This document shows positions 10,751 through 22,949 of a stretch of DNA of 64,000 bases, piece by piece; the first letter of the stretch is position 1; each line of letters opens with the position of its first letter. A program made the translations under genes and the position numbers. Where the stretch lies: the NCBI GenBank assembly GCA_013396915.1, contig VWZL01000810.1, positions 1 through 64,000 on the forward strand. Reading direction: 5' to 3'. The notes beneath the pieces were generated by a model that was not told the DNA's origin, made no database searches, and saw nothing but the letters and a program-made list of their open reading frames with translations. The DNA is from Stercorarius parasiticus (lineage: Eukaryota > Chordata > Aves > Charadriiformes > Stercorariidae).

Positions 10751-13700
10751 TGTCCACGGCAGCTGTTCCGGGCATCGCCCAACCTTCCCCAGAAAGGAAC
10801 ATGACCCAATTGCTGGCGCATTCAGGTGTATGAAGGGATTGTTTGAATTTTTTTTAAACAGCAAATAATAGTGATTTTATCGAGGGCAATGGATTTGGCA
10901 GCTGAGCAGGAGCTGGTAGGAAACGGAGCTGTTTGAGTGCTGCTGCGCTGAGACAGGTAAATTAACGCAGCCTGACAAATAAATCGCCAACTTTTGGCCC
11001 CAGAATTAATGCTCGTTTGAAGAGAGACTGATATCATTGCGTAGGACTTGTAGTTTTTCAGAGTCAACAGCCGGCTGGTTTTGGGCGATGGTGGTCTCCG
11101 GCTGACTGGGGCAGCGCTCTCGCCCCGGGGCTGTAGCATCATTTTACTGCCCCTCCTGCCACCGTGAATTCAGGTCTTATGAGTGATGGAGCTATCGGGG
11201 GGGTTGGCTTTCGTGGGTGCTGCCAGGGCACGCTCCCGGCTTGGGCAGCAGCCTGGCCTTTGGCTGCCTCCCCTCTGCTCCTGCTGCTGCACCGGATCCC
11301 GGCGGCATTTGCTTTGCAAACGCAGGAAACCATAGTTTCTCCCTCCACGAATACAATATAATGAGACTGCAGGAGGTTTGATGGTTAAAAACATGGTTTC
11401 CAGCATCCCAAGTTGGGGAAGCAGCAAAAACTTGAGTGTTTCCCAGCTCTTTCCTCAATGCCATTTTCTTGTGGGGTATTCGCAGTGCAGCTGCGAGGGA
11501 CGTGGGTTTTCCACGTGATTTGCAAGTGGATCCCGGTGGCACCGTCCCCTCCCGGGCACGGAGGGGTGCTGGGAGTGCTGGCCGTCGGGGCGAGCGCTGG
11601 GAGGCTGGAGCCTGGGCCAGCCCCGGTGCTCGTCTGCACTGTGCTATTAATAACCCACCGGCGAGGCTGCCGGGCCGGAGGAAATGAAGGAAATGAAGTT
11701 AATACATGGAAATGTTTCCTTGTTTTCCCACTTGGTGCTCGGGGCCCTGCCTGTTGCTCCCTGTCCCTCCTGCCCTGTCCCTCAGGGGCTGGATGGTAGT
11801 TCTGGGAGAGCCCCGTTTGGGGAAAAACATTGAAGAATAGGGATTCTGGGGATGGCAAGCAGAGAGGAAAGGACAGTTAAGGCATGTTTGAGCTGCTTAG
11901 AAAGAGGAAGAGGGGTTTAGGGGCTGTTCCTTGGGGATGAAGAGGAGAAAGGGCATCTTTTCTTGTGGATTTTGGGGCAGCGTTGTTCCTTGCCAGTCCT
12001 GTGTGAGAGCCCTGCGGTAGCTGGAGCCTGGAAGAGCAGCTCGGGTGCAGGGGACGGGCTCTGCGGGGCCGGAGCGATGCGGGGTGACTCAGCCCAGCCG
12101 CGCTTCCCACGCCACGGCTCTGCCGGCAAGTCCCTTCCTGCAGCCGCCGAGGGCTCTGCCCGCTTCGGGCACGCGTGCTCCTCGGGTCCACTGCACAAAG
12201 TAAACCCCCAGCCTCCCTTTCCCACCTCGCCTGCGGTATTGCTGAGCAGTCCTGCCATTCTCCAGCTGGCCCCGTGGCCACTGCTAGCCGGGGAGGCTCC
12301 TGGTGGGGATGCTTTCCTCGGGGCGCGGGGCAGGAGCCTGGGCTCTGACCCCCAGCGCAAGGCTTGAGCTCAGCAAAGAGCAGTTTCACCGGCACACCCC
12401 AAACCCTGCCATGGTGGACATCGCGGGCCGCTGTCAGAAATGCCCGTCTGCCTTTGCGCAAGGGCGAGAGAAGCGGCGGCGTCTCCGCGGGGCAGCTTCG
12501 GGGCACCGAGCAGCAGCGGCGCGCGAACCTGCGAACTCTTGTTGTTGTTTGTTGTTTGCTCCTCTGCCAGCGGGTTTCTTGTTAAGACGAGATCCTCCTC
12601 AACGTGATCCCGGGTGGAGCTGCGCCTGCTGCAGGGCAGAGCCACACGCACACAGCTGAAGTCTACGCCACGCTCGGGGGGAGGGCAGAAAAGGGGGTGC
12701 AAGGAGACCCGTGCGGCGGATGCTCGAGCAAGCACCGTATAAACAAACCTCTACAAACGGAGCAGCACATCAGTAGTGCTGCGAGATAAAGAGACCTTCC
12801 CCACAAAGCACCGGCCAGCGGAGTGGAGACGGCAAGAAATACGTCTATGCAAACTTTCTGCTGAGTTACGGAGAATCAGCCGGGCATTGCAGCGGGGAGG
12901 ACTTCATGAAAACCATCTGAGCTCCCGCGGAAGTGGAGCCACCCCAGTGATGTGCCCCGTGCTCAGCTCTCGCCTTGGGGATTTCGTCCTTTCCTCCAGG
13001 TTTCCCATCCTTAATTTGTTTCCCACTGCGGTTTGCCACCCCCAGGCTCTCGAGGTGTGGGCAATGCCGGCAGGGCTCCTGTGTTGGTCCGGGAACACGC
13101 TCCTGGGCTCTCTTTCCCCTCCCTAAAACATTATACTTGCAGAGGAGGAATAAGCAAGGCCCAGGGCAAGAACAGGAGTCACCCGTGAATAATCCCAGCA
13201 CGTGTCCTGGGTCGGTGAAGGGGGGACAAGGAGCACAAACGAACCCTCATTATAGCGCGAATCAGGAGTTAATGAGTGTGGTTTGGTGATGTGCTCAAGA
13301 GCAGAACATTTCTCTGCCCCATCCTCCCGCCATTGAAACTTTAAATGGGAAAAACCCCCAAAGTCTCTGCTCTCCGGCCCTAGGCGGACTGCCTTATCTC
13401 GGGTGTGCAGCTGGAACCTGAAAGAAACCCAGACCCCCTGGCCATGGGGTGCTAACTGCAGGCCGAGGACAGTCATTCCCCTGCCTGGTGTGGCGGGGGG
13501 ACGGACGACGACAGAGGGGTCACCTCCTGCTGCTGCACCGCACTCTGGTGTGGCCAAAGCTGCTTTATTTAAACGGTAGAATAAATGCAGCTGGTGGGCA
13601 CCAGGCTGTACCTTCCAGCCCACCATCCTTTACCCAGCATCGTGCTGGTGGTGGTGAAGTGGAAGCTGTCCCCACCCATGCCCCCGAGCTCATCAGGGCC

Positions 13701-16700
13701 ATCCCGCCTGGCCTACAGGCCACTTAAATGAATGAATTGTAGGCTATAAAATTGGGTGTTGGACTAAGCCACCCAGTGCCTGTCTCCTTTGAGACCACAA
13801 GCCAGGATCCTGTGAGTTTAATCCTCCCCCTGCCTCCTCTCAGGTGTTTGCCTGGCCCCACACCACGTCCAACCTGGAAGCCAGAGCGAGCACCAGAAAA
13901 ATCAGACAAAATGGGGAAATTGCCTGGTTTTTGGAGGTTCTGNGGGGGGGCTGGGTCTTTCTCCCCCCAGACAAACAGGTGGGTATTTCCAGCTGCAGCA
14001 CAGGAGGAAAAGAGCTGGCAGAGTGGGGCAGCCCACTCTGCGTGCTGTGGCGGGGGCTCGGGGGGGGTTGGTAGTCAGGCAGTGCCTGGGATTCCCCGTC
14101 CTGGGTGAAGACATGGCGCAAGGTGCCGTCCAGGCAAAGCTCAACCCGTGCGCGGCCGGCGAGCGGTCTGATTCGATGCCCAGCCTTGGTGGAAGGGTGA
14201 TGGGGCGATGGGGCCAGGCGTCCTCCCTCAGCTCAAACTATTTGAACTCAATGTAATAGAAAACGAAAGGAGACAACGAACCAGACGCTGATGGATCTTT
14301 ATAAAGATAAAAGGAACAAATTAGGAGTATGAAAGGGCTTAATCCTTCTGGGAGGGGGAAAGGAGCTTGTAACACCTGGCCAAGGTGTCTGAATTAAAAA
14401 ATGAGGATCTGTGATTCTATGCTCTCGTGTTTTCATTGATTTCAGTGCACACATCGTTGGACAGGAGGCATGAGACCAAGAGCAGGGTGGCTGTGGAGAG
14501 CAGAAAGGACTTTAGGGTATGGGACGGGGTAACACCGCGGTGGCTGGGCATCCCTCCACCGGGCATCTAATAGAAGAGACTGATGATACCACCCCTTTCA
14601 TTTCAAACAGGGGCTTTTGCAACCCACTCCCCATCCAACCCAGTCCATAAGCCCCAGCTGTAAACCTGGACCCCTTCAGATGCTTGAAGTCTCCTCCACA
14701 AGGCAGCTCCAGGGGTTCCCAAGCTGCTTTTGCATTGCCATAGGGCTGAGCTCCCTATAGGCATCCCGGCAGGAAGCACTTGGGTCTTAACTACGGGAGC
14801 ACAATTTCTGACGCCTGCATCGCTACAGAAGCTTTGTTTGGGTTTCCAAGAAGCTGTTAATTCCTTATCGCTTTTGTTTTGATTTTTTGGGGTTTTTTTT
14901 TCCTCACTCGAGGGATATGGAAGGAGCGGTGTTTAGGCGGCCCTGGGGCAGTTATGTCCTTGATGGTATTTGGAGGGAGGCATCTGCTGGGGCAGAGGTG
15001 AGCAGGGAGGGAAGGGACGGCAGGCGGGGAGGCCACCACATCGCCTGCGGCCCCAGCTGAGCCACCTTAAGCTGCCAAGTTTTCCTAGACCCAGAAAAAC
15101 ACATCAATAAGCCAGCTCAGCATTTTCTTGTCCTGCCTTCACCTTCATCGGTCCTGTGGTCCCTTAAGTTTGTTAATCTGTTGATGGGCCTAAGGTAATA
15201 GTCAAAGGAAAGTCTATTTGCTCCTGTCATTTATTTCTCACCTGGGCTCCAACACCTCCTGTTTGAGACCCTGCTCTGGCAGGGGGGTTGGACTAGATGA
15301 TCTCCAGAGGTCCCTTCCAACCCTATGATTCTATGATCTTCACCGCGAGCCTCACAGCAACTTCAGTCATTGAGTTCTCTGCAGAGCACGGGAAGCAAGT
15401 ACCTGGGAACTTCCCCGGTGTAAGCAGGATTTAAGGTCTTTCTGCTGATTTTAGCAACCTCAGTGTTTTCTGCAGTTTTTAGGTTTCTACTCAAATGAAC
15501 CCAGTCTCTGCCTCCCAGCAAAACCCGGGAGCTGGAGCCGAGGGTTGCCTGGAGCTCAGTGGCTGCGGCGCATGCGAAAAAAGAAGTAGCACCGTGAGGG
15601 TGCACAGGTGCTCCTCAAGGGAGCGTGCGCTCATAGGGTCTGATCCTGCAAACCTTGCTCAGGGGTGCGAGTGGACGCCATTCCCCTTAGTTAAAGGGGC
15701 GGTGAAGGTCTTCTCCTGGCCCTGAGCTGGCAGAGCTCTTGCTGCTGGGCCTGGCTGGGGGAAGGGAGGTGAAGGGTGGCAGCTCTGATGTGGACATGAG
15801 CGGCGGTGACGTTCCTCTGCTGGGTAAGAAGGTTTTTTGGAGGCTCTTCATAAAGAGGAGCCTAGAGCTGCTGGGGTGATGGTACTGCAGGGTGGGGAGA
15901 TGGTGTGGCTTGGCCTCCCCCCCCCCTCCCCTGCCCCGGCAAGGTAGGAAGATGCTGGTGCTGGGGATGTCTCTGGAAGGATGGGCGGTGAAACAGCTGC
16001 TGTGTCCATATAGCTATAGGTGGCTTCTCTCTTGTGGGCATGCAACCAGCCTCCTGGGACCATCGCTGCTCAGGGCTCTGTGATGACACCACTGGCAATC
16101 AAACACCAAAATCCAGTTTCAAAAGTCAGTGGGTCAGAAAGGGCCAGAGCTATCTACCGTCCTGCAGACAGGACAGAACCACACTGTCGTAGCAACCACG
16201 GGTGGTCAGCTGGTGAGGGGTAGCCCTGGTCTGGATTTCGTAGAAAAAAAATATATAAAAATCCTGGTATCTTTACGGAAAGTAGAAGCGGCCCCATGTT
16301 CTCTGTGGATCATTTAACAGTTCACGGTTCGCTGGTTTTCTTGCAGCATGGTCGCCTCTGCGGAAGCAGCCAAGGAGGTGTGGAGCGCCGGCTGGACGGC
16401 AGGTACGTGCACGAGGGGCGTCTGACCAGTCACAGATTCAGGGCGCAGGGATTTTTGGCCCACGATCAGCTTTAGCTGAAGAAAATGGAAACAATATTGT
16501 TGGGAGGGAGGGGAAAGAGGGGAAACTGCTTCGTGCAATGCACCTTTGGCTGGCTGCGGGGGCTGTTGGCAGGGGCTGATTTAGCAGAGGGAAGAAGCCC
16601 TGTGCGGTGGGCTGTTTGTTAAGATTTAAGGGCTGATACATCGTAAAAGGTGGGTTTTGGGGGAACAAGGTCTGAGGGCTGCGAGGTGCTACCCTCATCC

Positions 16701-18079
16701 CTGGGAGATGCACACACAGGCACGTCAGAGTTGCTGACCCTGGATTTTGTGGTTATTACGATATTTTTTATTTTTTATTTTTTTAATATGCATCTGAAGG
16801 TTTTTTCAAGCCCAGCTTATGAAGCTGTATGAATTCCTCAGACTTGTACCTTTCTTTTCTGGAAAAGTGAGCTTTTAGCTGCTTCCCACAAGCAGGAGAA
16901 CAGGAGACGTCACAGCTTAACTCTCCGTGGGCAAATAGAAAATGTGATCCGGAGAAGAGCCCTCATTTCCACAGCCGACCCCCCCGGTCCCCTGGGTCCG
17001 AGCACCCGCGACGGGCAGCGCTGGGTGCGCTGGGACTGCCCGTGGGTGCTCCCCTTTGTGCCGGGTGTTGTGGGATGGGGAGGGGGCTGGATGTGCATCC
17101 TGTGTGTGACACCAGCAGGGCTGAGCTTTTCCTTGGGAGAAGCATCAGCCGCCAGCAAGATGAAAACAGCCTCCAGCGCTGCTGTGCCACGATGCAAACT
17201 CAGCAAACATCGAGGCTCCGGCAAACGTCGGGGATGATCCACCTCCTCCTTCTCAGAGCAGAAAGGCAACGGTGCTGCCGGTGACGCAGCCACACGCTGC
17301 CGGCTGCGACGGCTCTGGGTTACACCGTGCACATAAATGTGAGCTTAAATCCCCCTGATGGGAATGGCAGCGTGGAAGGACCATGAGCTACCCGGCCCTG
17401 GCCCATTCCGGGCTGCGGCAGGGACAGTGGTGATGCTGAGGAAAGGGGGACGGAGGTAGCGCAGCGATGGATGGCCCGTGGGGATGGCTTTGCACAAGGA
17501 TGTTGCTCCCTGTTGCAGTGTTGATGTGACTTTGCAGATCAGGACTGAAGGGTACCAGGGCGACCGCTGCACGCTATTGCCTGTTGCACCCACCGCAGCA
17601 TCGTCCCAGGCCACCGAGAGCCCCCATCCCTCGTCCTGCCCTGTAGCTTAATGAACACTCAAAATCTCACTCTTCCTATGGAAAAGGCGTTATTCTCCAC
17701 CTCTCCCAGACTACAAGGGCAGCCACAGTTTTGCCTACTGATCTTTTTTCCCGGCAGATCCATCCTGCTCTTGGGTATGTTGATAAATCTCTGCAGTAAA
17801 TAATAAAATAAATCAGCAGACTGCACGAGCTCTGTGGCACGGAGGCATCTCAGCTCTACCTCAAGCCAGGTAGGGATGGATATGAATGTTTGGAGAAGCA
17901 CTGGAGCAACTGGGGTGGATTTTTGGCCCTCAGGTTAACTCTCCATGAATGGGTTGATGGCCTAAAAAGTAAAGGGGCTTTTTGCTGCCTGTGCCCAAAG
18001 CCAAAGAAAGCATCTGCAATTTGATGCATCACTGAAACAATCAGAAAACCAGGTGGAAAACTCTGAGCTTGCGCCGCTC
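10751..18079. other. GC-rich noncoding stretch, no supported gene
   Basis: No gene is recognisable. CpG content rises at about 12.0-12.7 kb, but no exon, splice-site pair or protein similarity goes with it. A single unresolved base occurs at 13,943 next to a run of G, a typical sequencing problem in G-rich bird DNA. One short CR1 tail lies at 15,265-15,338. The block 10,850-11,070 is less GC-rich and more complex in sequence than its surroundings, and may be a conserved noncoding element. Confidence 0.55.
15265..15338 (+). mobile_element. CR1 LINE 3' end fragment
   Basis: The segment has the standard 3' end of a chicken-repeat-1 retroposon: GGTTGGACTAGATGATCTCC, then a block ending in CCCTTCCAAC, then two overlapping ATTCTATGAT-type octamers at about 15,325-15,338. 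CR1 elements are non-LTR retroposons that are mostly 5'-truncated, as here, where only about 75 bases remain. They end in short 8-base repeats rather than poly(A), which is what is seen. Confidence 0.9.
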
Positions 18080-18345
18080 CATGGAGTGATTGATATGATG
18101 ATCCCAATTACAGTTAATTGTGGTTATCCTATTAATAACACCCTCTTTCTGTTGCACACACCTGCCTCTCCATGGGAAACACTACTAATATAACTTAAAA
18201 CACCAATTACATGCAATGGAAAAGCCGCAATTAAATCCAGTAAGCCTTCCCTAAATAACGATTTCATCTCCCTCCAATATTTCTAACATTATAAAGGCTG
18301 TTTCTTCAAACTAAAGCAATTCTTTTATTTGTGTGATCTCCTATT
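18080..18345. promoter_or_regulatory. AT-rich homeodomain-motif island (candidate conserved noncoding element)
   Basis: This block is sharply AT-rich against GC-rich neighbours and dense in homeodomain cores. CAATTA at 18,105-18,110 and TAATTG at 18,115-18,120 form a perfect inverted repeat with a 4-base spacer. Further motifs are TGATTGATATGATGATC, TATTAATAAC, CCAATTACATGCAAT and GCAATTAAAT. There is no open frame of note. Such blocks are often developmental enhancers, but conservation cannot be tested from one sequence. Confidence 0.4.
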
Positions 18346-19131
18346 TATCCGTGCGGGAATGCCTCCGGACCGGGCGGTGGTGGGAAGCACCGTCGGGTTT
18401 GCAGGGGCTCTGCAGAGAGCTGGGGATCGGAAGCTGAGCTTCTACTCGTGTCTTGCCAGGGTTGGGGAAGGGGCTGGTAAAGCTCAGTGCCGTTTCACCA
18501 GGTGTCTGTGGGCTGCCAAATGAGTCATTTGAAGCACCTGGACAAACCCAAATGATCTGTTTTTCCCCCCCAGTGTTCTCTCCATGCAGGAGGAGGAGAG
18601 TGGAGAGAGAAGTGGTCTTCCTCCCAGAGAGGGAGACAGAAGAAGCTGGAAAGAAGTTAACAGTGAGCCTAGCCCGTGATGGGTAACCCCGTTCAGGAAT
18701 AAGGAGCCTGGATAAAACTGAGGTAGTTTTTTAAATCTCATTATAGGGGATGTTCAGTAGAAGCTGTGGTGAAACCTGGTGTTCAGGGGTCTGGCTTGTG
18801 CCCTAGGCAATGTGTCCTGCCGTTGCCACCTGTGCAGCTGGGACTTAGCCCACATGGGGCTGGGGGCCCTTGAGCCCCTGCAGAAGAGGCCAGAGGTGGC
18901 CGGCCACCTTTTGTACGGCGATGCTACCGCTGCCCTCGTGCCCAGGCTTGCTGCACCCAGCAGGTCCTCAATGCCAAGTTCCTGCACCTTGGCGTCCCCA
19001 TGGTGGGTCCTGGGGGGCCGCTGTGGGGCGGGACGGGGCTGTCACCCCGGTGGCCCCACCATGCCCGTGGCGGGCGAAGACGCGGCCACGCTTCCTCCGA
19101 TTGTTCTTATCACGGGGGGGGGAGAGGGGGG

Positions 19132-19606
19132 NNNNNNNNNNNNNNNNNNNNNNNNNNNNNNNNNNNNNNNNNNNNNNNNNNNNNNNNNNNNNNNNNNNNN
19201 NNNNNNNNNNNNNNNNNNNNNNNNNNNNNNNNNNNNNNNNNNNNNNNNNNNNNNNNNNNNNNNNNNNNNNNNNNNNNNNNNNNNNNNNNNNNNNNNNNNN
19301 NNNNNNNNNNNNNNNNNNNNNNNNNNNNNNNNNNNNNNNNNNNNNNNNNNNNNNNNNNNNNNNNNNNNNNNNNNNNNNNNNNNNNNNNNNNNNNNNNNNN
19401 NNNNNNNNNNNNNNNNNNNNNNNNNNNNNNNNNNNNNNNNNNNNNNNNNNNNNNNNNNNNNNNNNNNNNNNNNNNNNNNNNNNNNNNNNNNNNNNNNNNN
19501 NNNNNNNNNNNNNNNNNNNNNNNNNNNNNNNNNNNNNNNNNNNNNNNNNNNNNNNNNNNNNNNNNNNNNNNNNNNNNNNNNNNNNNNNNNNNNNNNNNNN
19601 NNNNNN
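19132..19606. other. Assembly gap (475 N)
   Basis: All bases are N. The left flank is a run of eight G followed by AGA and six G (about 19,114-19,131). This G-quadruplex-like sequence explains why assembly stopped. Any reading frame spanning this block is meaningless. Confidence 1.
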
Positions 19607-19688
19607 TTTAAACTTCAAGCCGTCAGCGGAGAGTTGCGGTTGTTTCCCGGGACCGTGTCAGCGTGCGGCGCCGAGGCCATGCGGTGAG
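19607..19688 (+). other. Putative noncoding first exon (3' part) with strong splice donor
   Basis: The GC-rich sequence after the gap ends at GAG|GTAAGA, with GT at 19,689-19,690, a near-perfect 5' splice site. Another usable GT lies at 19,684. Just before it is ATG CGG TGA (19,679-19,687), a two-codon upstream reading frame if this is 5' UTR. The exon start is hidden in the gap. I infer that it splices to the acceptor at 45,611, which would make a 25.9-kb intron 1. Transcript data would be needed to confirm the join. Confidence 0.45.
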
Positions 19689-19694
19689 GTAAGA

Positions 19695-19776
19695 GCGGCA
19701 CCGGCACCGGGGACCCCCCGGTGGCTGCACTGCGGGCGGCACCGGCACCGGGGACCCCCCGGCGGCCGCAGCGCGG
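19695..19776 (+). repeat. Two direct copies of a 41-base GC-rich unit
   Basis: The unit at 19,695-19,735 is repeated at 19,736-19,776 with only a few substitutions. Both start GCGGCACCGGCACCGGGGAC and end near GCGG. The pair begins seven bases into the putative intron 1, just downstream of the donor. It is rich in CCGG/CACCGG and C runs. Confidence 0.85.
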
Positions 19777-22700
19777 GCGGGAGCGGCCCCGGTCCCCGTC
19801 TCTGTGCGGGTCGCATCACTCTTCTTTGTATTCTGACCTGATAAATGCCTGTCACCCCCCTGCGCAGGTACCTGCGGGACAGACCCCCTCCTACCCCCCA
19901 AAATGAGGACAAAGCCACAAAGTCCACTTTAGTTTTGAAAAAAACCTCTGAATAGCGTAAAATGAACGTTTTCTGTTTGTTTTGTTTTTTGTTTTTGTTT
20001 GAGGAAGTGCCAACTTGAAGTTGCGCTGGGCACTGACTACCGTGGGCCCAATCCTGGTGGCAGCCTGGTTTTATTTTCCACTGTATGTGTCAGATTTCGG
20101 TAGTTTATGCCTGGTTTACGCTCGCCTGAGCTGCCCCAGAACTGGGTCATTACTCACCCAGGCTGATTCAAAGTATGTTGGAGTCCGGGAGAGTGTTTCT
20201 GTTGGCTGTACTGAATGTTTCGTGGCTGGGAGGGTTCAGTCCTTACTGGTTTTAGGAGTCTTAGGGAAGCCGATGGGGCAACCTGAGTGAGAAAGTCTTA
20301 GTCATGTGTTTACGGAGCCTGGCTGAAGGGTTCCTCTTAGGTGCCGGGTTCAGATCTCCATCTTTGTGGTTTTGTTTTACACCTTAACCTTTATTAGATG
20401 AGAGAGTTCAAAATGCAGGGATTAATAGCTGATATAACCTCCCCGCTCCTCCCTCGCGTATTAATATAAGACGAGGCACAGCGCTTTCCCCCAGGTGACA
20501 CAGGCTCGTGGCAGAGCCAGCCCCGGCTCCATTTTTAAATGGTGCAGAAGTCATCGTGCTCGGGGCTTCGCGGCTGCGTTGGTTACAGGTTATTAAAACC
20601 TCGGTCTGTGATGCAGTGAGCTGGATCTAAACATACTGTAACAGTTTAAATCAAACATTTATGGAATGCTGCTCACTCCCTCCACGGTATCTTCACTGAT
20701 TGGCTTTGGGGAAAATAAAAGTGCCAAATTTAGGTCTATTAAGATAAGTTAACTTCTCCCATGCGTTGCTGGACACCGTGCGTGGAGGTGTCCGGGCCAT
20801 CCTGCTCGTGTGCCGGGCGCTGGGGGGACGTCTCACGCTGGTGGCATTTGGTCCCTAGTTGAACAAGTGACCAGACAGGGAGTGGGAGCGCCAGATTTCT
20901 GCTGTGCCATCCCATTTCCCTGCTGCGGTGTGAATGCTGTTCACACCCTCCTGCACAGCTGGAATTAATTAATTTGATTTTTTACACGTTCCAGTAAGGA
21001 GGACCGACGGGGTGGTCGTGTCGGGGTGGGAGAGGGGCTTGCTGTGCTGCCCGGGGTCTGCATTACCCAGGGAGGTCATGCCATGAGAGCCACACGGAGC
21101 AAAACCTCTTGTCCTCCTGTGTCACTGGTGGCCCTGGGGACATGGCGCAGGACGAGCGGCCTTAGGATGGGCTCCATTGGTCAGAGAGGTTGCAGTTAAC
21201 TCGCTGCCGTGCCCTCCTGCAAAAGAAGACCTGTCCCAGAGCCCAGGAGCTCGGCCGGCTGCTGGTGGGGCTCTCAAACTGGAGCTCCAGGCTGTGGCCA
21301 TCAAGTGGGGTGGGACGTTAGCCCTTTGGCACAAGGGGCCGGTGGTCTGAGGGGAGAAGCTGCCCGTGGGAGGAGGAAGAAGCAGGTGCATCGCACGTAT
21401 GTGTGCAAGCAAGGGAAGGGAAAACGCATTGTCCCCTCTGGGGGAGCCTCCTCATGACCTAAACCAGAAGCACCGGGGAAGGATCTGCCTGGAGGAGTCT
21501 GGAAACTGCAATTCCTGATCCTGGGTACTGAAAACAATGGGTGCAATAGGTTGATTTTCTGGCCCCTTGCTCTATTTTTGGTTCGTCCCATACCTGTTGC
21601 AAGTGTTACTTCTTTCCATCCTGGTTCCCCAAGCACTGGAGTCTCCTGTCTTCTCCCACTGCTGCTAGGGCTCATTTTCCTGAGCCCTAATTGCTCTCAG
21701 CTGTCCTGTTCCGTGGTTTTTTGTTCTTTTCAGCTTGCAGGTGCCTGTGAAGCTTCCAGGTGAAGCGTGAGAATGGGTTTGCTTGCAGACTTACCTTACT
21801 AAGACCTCTCAGAAATAGTCTCGGGAATCCCGAGGATCTGAGGCCAGGAGCTGAAAACCACCCAGCTAATTACGGCAACCTGGTTACGCTCAGAGCAATT
21901 GTTTCTGCCTGTATTTACCTGGCTGTTTGTGTCTTGTGATCTCAAAGACTTCCCCGGTTTTTGCAGTAATATTAGCTCATTTAGTAAAATTACTCTGCCT
22001 CGCTTAAAAAAAAAAAAAAAACACACAAAAAAAAACAAAAACAAATCAAAACAACAAACAAACCCAACAAACAACAGAAAAACCCTGCCATAAATAAAAT
22101 GGGTAAAAAAGAGGAGAAATAGGAGCAAAAAAAAATGCCAGAGGAGCGGTGCTGCTGCTCTGTCGCCCGCCTGGCCGGTGCTGCTCCCACCCTGGCTGCC
22201 TCCATGGGCCAGGCTCCTGCCAGCACCGCGAGCCAGGGATCCCAACACGTGTCTTGCCCGGTGGCCGCTTGCCAGCCGTGTTTCAGGGCATGAGCATCGC
22301 CAGCTTTGATTTTTGTGGGGCTTTTTTTTTTTATTATTATTTTTTTTATTTTTATTCAAGGTTTGTTGTATTTGGCCTTCTTGCATCAAACGCGCAAAAG
22401 CCGTCTGTGGAGAAGAGGTTATTTCTGTGCGCGGTGCTGACATTAGGACGCAGCGTTAATTTTCCGTTAAATGACAGATTTATTGGAGTTCTCTTCATCT
22501 ACGCAATATGACCTGAAAACCTGAGTTATAATTTGCCAGAAGGGGGCATTTTGCAAACTTCGTGAAGGATTTCGGTAGCGCCGGAGATGAGCAGGGTGAG
22601 CTCGGATTGATAATTAAGCAGGCAGCGATGCCCGTTTGGAAACCACAGCCTCTTGGGGAAGAGTTCCCCGGTGCCTAAATGGTGTAAAAAAATTACTGTG

Positions 22701-22949
22701 CACCTACACACTAGCAAATGGATTTTGGGGCGCTGTGTGCGGAGGGCTGAGTGCAGGGAGGCCGGTTACCTGTCTCGCTGCAGCCTGCAGGGCACCGAGT
22801 AGTCGTTAAAATAAATCATGGAGTAGCGTTGGATTTTTTTTGTTCTTGATGAAGCCACTTAAAAATGCATTTTCCAACTATCTCCCAGTAAATGGCGCTT
22901 TTGCTGTAAGTTGAGCTCCGAGAGCTTCACGCTGGTCTGCCCCCAACGT
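19777..22949. other. Putative intron 1, proximal part; simple repeats only
   Basis: No exon is supported. A T/TTTG-rich run lies at about 19,970-20,003. The block 20,620-20,760 is AT-rich with a GATAA site and a CCAAT-box (as GATTGGC) and could be regulatory. An A-rich tract of AAC/AAAC units lies at about 22,005-22,085 and a T-rich run at about 22,320-22,360. The block 22,380-22,520 between these and the CR1 is moderately AT-rich, with GTTAATTTTCCGTTAAATG. Confidence 0.55.

Larger units (their letters stand above)
18980..19800 (+). promoter_or_regulatory. CpG-rich putative promoter, partly lost in a gap
   Basis: CpG dinucleotides become dense from about 19,000 to 19,800, on both sides of the gap. 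A run of G leads straight into the N block at 19,132. A strong splice donor follows at 19,689. This is the expected layout of a vertebrate CpG-island promoter with a first noncoding exon. The nearest coding exon on this strand is at 45.6 kb, has a 5' acceptor, and lacks its own first exon, so this promoter is the natural candidate for it. The link is inference, and the promoter core is probably in the missing sequence. Confidence 0.5.

Noticed and set aside
11877..12506. CpG-rich block with 209-codon minus frame as a second promoter or gene
   Set aside because: CpG density is only moderate, and no donor, acceptor or protein similarity accompanies it.
14380..14425. CR1 tail suggested by GTGATTCTATG
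   Set aside because: Only a few bases match and no upstream CR1 sequence is present.
18779..19841. Long frames across the N block (200-320 codons)
   Set aside because: They are open only because N codons are not read as stops.
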